Below, piece after piece: positions 61,430-64,000 of a stretch of DNA of 64,000 nucleotides. The DNA comes from Paenarthrobacter nitroguajacolicus (GTDB taxonomy: Bacteria; Actinomycetota; Actinomycetes; Actinomycetales; Micrococcaceae), in NCBI RefSeq assembly GCF_029952445.1, contig NZ_JAQPPK010000027.1:1-64000 (forward strand). Reading direction: 5' to 3'. The notes under the pieces are model-generated. The model saw nothing but the letters and a program-made list of their open reading frames with translations. It made no database searches and was not told where the DNA came from. Both the position numbers and the translations under genes were made by a program. Positions within the stretch are counted from its first letter, which is position 1. The number at the start of each line of letters is the position of its first letter.

Positions 61430-62402
61430 TCAGTAAGTAGGTGGGTTGCACCTGCTGATGGGTGGATTGCCTCCGACGCTGCCGTGTGGTCGGTGGTTGT
61501 TCTAGACGTCTAGCCAGGGCTGCAGGGCGTCTGTGCGGGCTTTGTTGGAGGTGAAGGGTTGCCGGTAGGCCCAGCCTTCTTGGAGGGTGCGGTTGAAGCG
61601 TTCTGCTTTGCCGTTCTGCCAGGGATGACGGGGTTTGATCAGGATGTGTTTGGCGCCCAGTGCAGCCAGTGCGTCCTGGAAATCTTTCGATAACCGGTAG
61701 GCAAAGACGTTGTCAGTCATGACCCGTCTGACTGGCGCACCGTTGGCTGCCATGGCCACTGCAGCCCGGGTGAGAAACCCTGCGCAGGTCGGGCCTTTCT
61801 CGTCGGGCAGGACTTCGGCGTAGGCGTAGCGGGAATGGTCATCGACGGCCACGTGTACGTAGTCAAATCCGACCCTTGTCTGGCCTGTTGAGTGGTTGCG
61901 GAGAGATTGGTTCGGGTCTGCCTGCCAACCTCCGCCGTCGGGGATCTGGCCGAGTTTCTTGACGTCGATGTGGATCATGTCTCCGGGAGTGTCGCGCTCG
62001 TAGCGGCGGTTCGTGGCACGGGATGCCCTGATCCGTTCCCCGGTCACCGGATCCAGGTCCGACAGCCTGGGCATGCCAGCACGGGCCAGAATCCGGGAGA
62101 CCGTCCGGGCGCTCGTCCCGCACCGGGCTGCCAGGCCCCCTGGCCCTTCGCGGTGCTCAATGCCGGGTCAGAACATCGGCAACGACTTCCGTGGAGGTCG
62201 CGTGCGGGCACGATCTTGGGCGGGAGCTGCGGTCCTCAAGGCCCGCCCAGCCATGCGTCCTGTACCTGCTGATCCAGCGGTGCGCGCAGGTCCGCGAGAC
62301 ACCCATCTCTTTGGCCACGTGGGCAACAGGCCGACCTGCAAGGACTCGCTCTATAAGGATCCGCCTACCGTTTGGTGTTAGACGGACATTACGGTGGGAC
62401 AT
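61430..62402 (-). pseudogene. IS481 transposase with frameshift and premature stop
   Basis: The N-terminal HTH part (MSHRNVRLTPNGRRILIERVLAGRPVAHVAKEMGVSRTCAHRWISRYRTHGWAGLEDRSSRP) and the DDE core (MIHIDVKKLGQIPDGGGW, DDHSRYAYAEVLPDEKG, MTDNVFAYR, KPRHPWQNGKAERFNRTLQEGW) are complete. One extra base near 62160 separates the two frames; the DDE frame resumes with IEHREGPGGLAARCGTSARTVSRILARAG. A TAG at 61502-61504 replaces the usual Tyr in WLDVYNNHRPHGSVGG, after which the frame runs to 61430. Two independent lesions make it non-functional. Confidence 0.85.
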
Positions 62403-62455
62403 GAAGACCTCTTAGTCGTTGGCTGTGTGTGGTAGCCACCAACCAAGAGGTCTTC
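62403..62455. repeat. Hairpin directly upstream of the IS481 transposase start
   Basis: GAAGACCTCTT (62403-62413) and AAGAGGTCTTC (62445-62455) form a perfect 11-bp stem, with further pairing between TTGG and CCAA inside. It abuts the transposase ATG, so in a long transcript it would hide the ribosome site. It would thereby limit expression from outside promoters. Confidence 0.6.
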
Positions 62456-62493
62456 ACCTATTCACGATGTAACCAACGTCCTGACTCAGTACA

Positions 62494-62499
62494 GCTAGG
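62494..62499. repeat. Target site duplication, right copy (GCTAGG)
   Basis: Second copy of the 6-bp duplication made by insertion of the IS481 element; see 61419-61424. Confidence 0.85.
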
Positions 62500-62807
62500 T
62501 CTTGGACGATCGGGTAGCTCATTTTCCCGGCAGATGAGCTTGGGAGAAAATGCAGCAGCCCGGCGCGGAACCTCAACTTCCTGCTCCAAGGTCCTGATCC
62601 GCCGCTTCGCGGCCGCGAGTTCGGCGGCCTGCTCACCAGTGGTCCCGGACCGGTTCCCGGCCTCAACCTCGGCCTTTTTCATCCACCCGTACAACGTCGT
62701 GAAGTGGACTCCGGAATCCTTCGCGATCTGGGCCAGCTCAACCTCGGGCTCACGATTGCGACCCTGACAACATCATCCCGGAATTCCTTTGGGTACGGCT
62801 TAGTCAT
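62500..62807 (-). pseudogene. IS3-family OrfA and start of OrfB, frameshifted
   Basis: MTKPYPKEFRDDVVRVA (from ATG 62807) and then, in another frame, NREPEVELAQIAKDSGVHFTTLYGWMKKAEVEAGNRSGTTGEQAAELAAAKRRIRTLEQEVEV form an IS3 OrfA with its HTH and leucine-zipper region. One indel lies near 62756. Another lies near 62550, where RRAAA should continue as YFSQAHLPGK. The OrfB start MSYPIVQDLA overlaps the OrfA end (AAAATGAG), then is cut by the IS481 element. The IS3 copy was therefore split and has decayed further. Confidence 0.8.
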
Positions 62808-62859
62808 AGTAGACATCCTTCCAGCCCAGCCCCTAGGACCAGGCACAACAGATGTCATC

Positions 62860-63180
62860 TATCTGTGCAGCAGGCCCTTACTTCATCTGGATTATTTCTC
62901 CAGCCGCTGTCAGGGCTTATCCGCCGAATGGTTGACAATGCGGGTTTTTGATTCTGTGGGTACTCGTCGCATATCTAACAATGGACTTGTAGTTGATGTG
63001 GTCAACGAGGGCGCTGGGCGCAGTCGGTTCGGCCGCGCCGGCTGGGGGTCGGGCGTTGGCGACGGAGCGAATGCTGTGGGCTGGCGGGCCAAAGCGGAAG
63101 CCGAAAGTTGTCGCCTCGACGCTCTCTTGAGCCTCCATCCAGGTCCTCGCCGCTAGACCTATTGAAAAACTTGTTCCAAT
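62860..63180. other. Intergenic stretch without a recognised gene
   Basis: Nothing gene-like was recognised between the IS3 element (its outer end is near 62850, not exactly fixed) and the aminotransferase promoter. Open frames here are short and not family-like. Confidence 0.45.
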
Positions 63181-63183
63181 TGG

Positions 63184-63196
63184 TAAGATTGTCTTA
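63184..63196. promoter_or_regulatory. TAAGA-TTG-TCTTA dyad before the aminotransferase
   Basis: A perfect 5-3-5 dyad in an AT-rich stretch (63160-63210), about 70 bp before the aminotransferase start. It may be an operator or lie in the promoter. Confidence 0.45.
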
Positions 63197-63267
63197 GTTT
63201 ACACAAAGGGTTACCTTGCCCCACGGCACGACAGTCAGTGTCGACTTTTCAACAGTCAGGAACGATC

Positions 63268-64000
63268 ATGAACCAGCCAATTCTCACCGCAGAGCCAACG
63301 ATTGCATCGCTTGCTGTGGCCCGGATCCTGAAGGCGTCAAGGCGACCGTCGTCGCTTGGGACCGTCGACTCGGGATCCATCGCGTTGTCCATGGGAGAGC
63401 CTGACGCTGGCACGCCCAGGCCCGTTGTGGACGCCGGTATCGAGGCTTTGAAACAAGGAAGAACCCGGTATACAGCGCTTACTGGCCTTCCAAAGTTGCG
63501 CAAGGCGTTGGCGGCCAAGCTATCCGTACAGGCAGCGCGGGCCATCAAGCCGGAGCAGGTGGTGGTTACCCATGGCGGTAGTGCGGGGCTGGCTGCAGCC
63601 GTTATCGCCATGGTTAATGCCGGCGATCGGGTTGTGATCCCCGAACCGACTTACTCGCTCTACGGCGACCACGTCGCCATGGTTGGCGGTGAGGCTGTGT
63701 GGGTGCCAAATAGCCCGAACGGATCTCTTGACTTGGAGCGGTTGGAACATGAAGCCGCGACCGCGCGGATGATCATATTGTGCAACCCTAGTAACCCCAC
63801 CGGCCTGGTTTACAGCGCTGAGGAGTTGGTATCTCTTGCCCACATTCTCGAACGCCACCCCAATGTGCTTCTTTTGGCGGATGAAGCCTACGCCGACATC
63901 GTTTTTGACGGAGTTCCGTTTCTGTCTGCCCTGCAGCTGCACTCCATCGCGGACCAGGTTATCTACTGCAGCACATTCTCGAAGTCGTACGCCATGACCG
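63268..64000 (+). CDS. Class I/II PLP aminotransferase (runs off the window)
   Basis: The first 244 codons are inside the window and stay open to its end. The fold-type I pattern is clear: IALSMGEPDAGTPRPVVDAGIEALKQGRTRYTALTGLPKLRKALA, VVTHGGSAGLAAAVIAMVNAGDRVVIPEPTYSLY, LCNPSNPTGLVYSAEEL, LADEAYADIVFDG and the Schiff-base Lys in CSTFSKSYAMT. This is a typical aspartate/aromatic aminotransferase-class enzyme; substrate cannot be told. AGGAACGATC precedes ATG 63268. It follows the IS elements and may open another amino-acid-related locus. Confidence 0.9.
   Translation, partial: MNQPILTAEPTIASLAVARILKASRRPSSLGTVDSGSIALSMGEPDAGTPRPVVDAGIEALKQGRTRYTALTGLPKLRKALAAKLSVQAARAIKPEQVVVTHGGSAGLAAAVIAMVNAGDRVVIPEPTYSLYGDHVAMVGGEAVWVPNSPNGSLDLERLEHEAATARMIILCNPSNPTGLVYSAEELVSLAHILERHPNVLLLADEAYADIVFDGVPFLSALQLHSIADQVIYCSTFSKSYAMT

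Larger units (their letters stand above)
61425..62493 (-). mobile_element. IS481-family insertion sequence, 1069 bp, inactive
   Basis: Both ends begin with TGTACT as read inward (TGTACTCAGTAAG on the left, TGTACTGAGTCAG on the right), giving imperfect inverted repeats. A 6-bp target duplication GCTAGG flanks the element exactly. It carries one minus-strand transposase gene, broken by a frameshift and a stop. It lies inside the orfB gene of an IS3-family element, so it arrived later than that element. Confidence 0.9.

Noticed and set aside
1..64000. CRISPR array, tRNA, rRNA, phage or conjugation genes
   Set aside because: No regularly spaced repeats, cloverleaf sequences or structural, relaxase or integrase genes were noticed on either strand; a small RNA could still be missed by eye.

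Overview
The window looks like accessory DNA of a high-GC actinobacterium close to Arthrobacter/Paenarthrobacter. The basis is codon use with G/C in third positions, frequent GTG/TTG starts, and gene content typical of soil Micrococcaceae: MFS carriers, GH3 glucosidases, a P450 with a [3Fe-4S]-type ferredoxin, and IclR, PucR and LacI regulators. No rRNA, tRNA, replication, CRISPR or phage genes were seen. Several genes are decayed and insertion sequences lie at both ends, so this is a plastic catabolic island or plasmid segment. Which of the two cannot be decided from this window.

0-2.4 kb: the end of an IS3 transposase, then a small metal-binding HMA protein and a 14-TM MFS exporter. Each is preceded by a CsoR-like TACCCC/GGGGTA operator, although no csoR gene is present. 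2.4-7.1 kb: a GH3 glycosidase and MFS sugar carrier with a divergent LacI regulator. 7.1-14.1 kb: a decayed TetR gene, a frameshifted single-domain PAS protein, an XRE-cupin regulator, an operon of creatinase-like M24 hydrolase, MalY-type beta C-S lyase and Rid protein, and a divergent MHS transporter. 14.4-16 kb: three pseudogenes (enolase superfamily, ypeA copy, MFS tail). 16.1-22.5 kb: a second MFS/GH3 pair controlled by a TetR gene with twin operators, followed by a flavin-type oxidase, two DUF202 membrane proteins and an unassigned protein. 22.6-31 kb: intact ypeA, a debranching-enzyme-like glycosidase, an HxlR regulator, a PAS + metallo-beta-lactamase-fold operon, divergent Lrp/ald, and a cytoplasmic HtaA-domain protein.

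31.2-50.6 kb is the main system. One arm reads leftward: aldehyde dehydrogenase, diflavin reductase, glutamine-synthetase-like ligase, SDR, PuuD-type gamma-glutamyl hydrolase, P450, ferredoxin, ferredoxin reductase, PucR/GAF regulator and a class I glutaminase-like amidohydrolase. The other arm reads rightward: APC permease, class III aminotransferase, alcohol dehydrogenase, second aldehyde dehydrogenase and M20 amidohydrolase. Together they look like uptake, gamma-glutamylation, P450 oxidation, deglutamylation and oxidation of an amine. TGTGCA/TGCACA dyads in the control regions suggest one regulon. The substrate is unknown; cyclic or branched amines are a reasonable guess.

51-54 kb: a gluconokinase remnant, then an AraC regulator and nitrilase. 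54-56.3 kb: decayed GAF and secreted MBL-fold genes and empty DNA. 56.3-61 kb: a double-length IclR regulator, divergent MHS transporter, D-2-hydroxyacid dehydrogenase and a broken RraA-like aldolase. 61-62.9 kb: an IS3 element split by an IS481-family element with an exact 6-bp target duplication. The window ends inside a class I/II aminotransferase.
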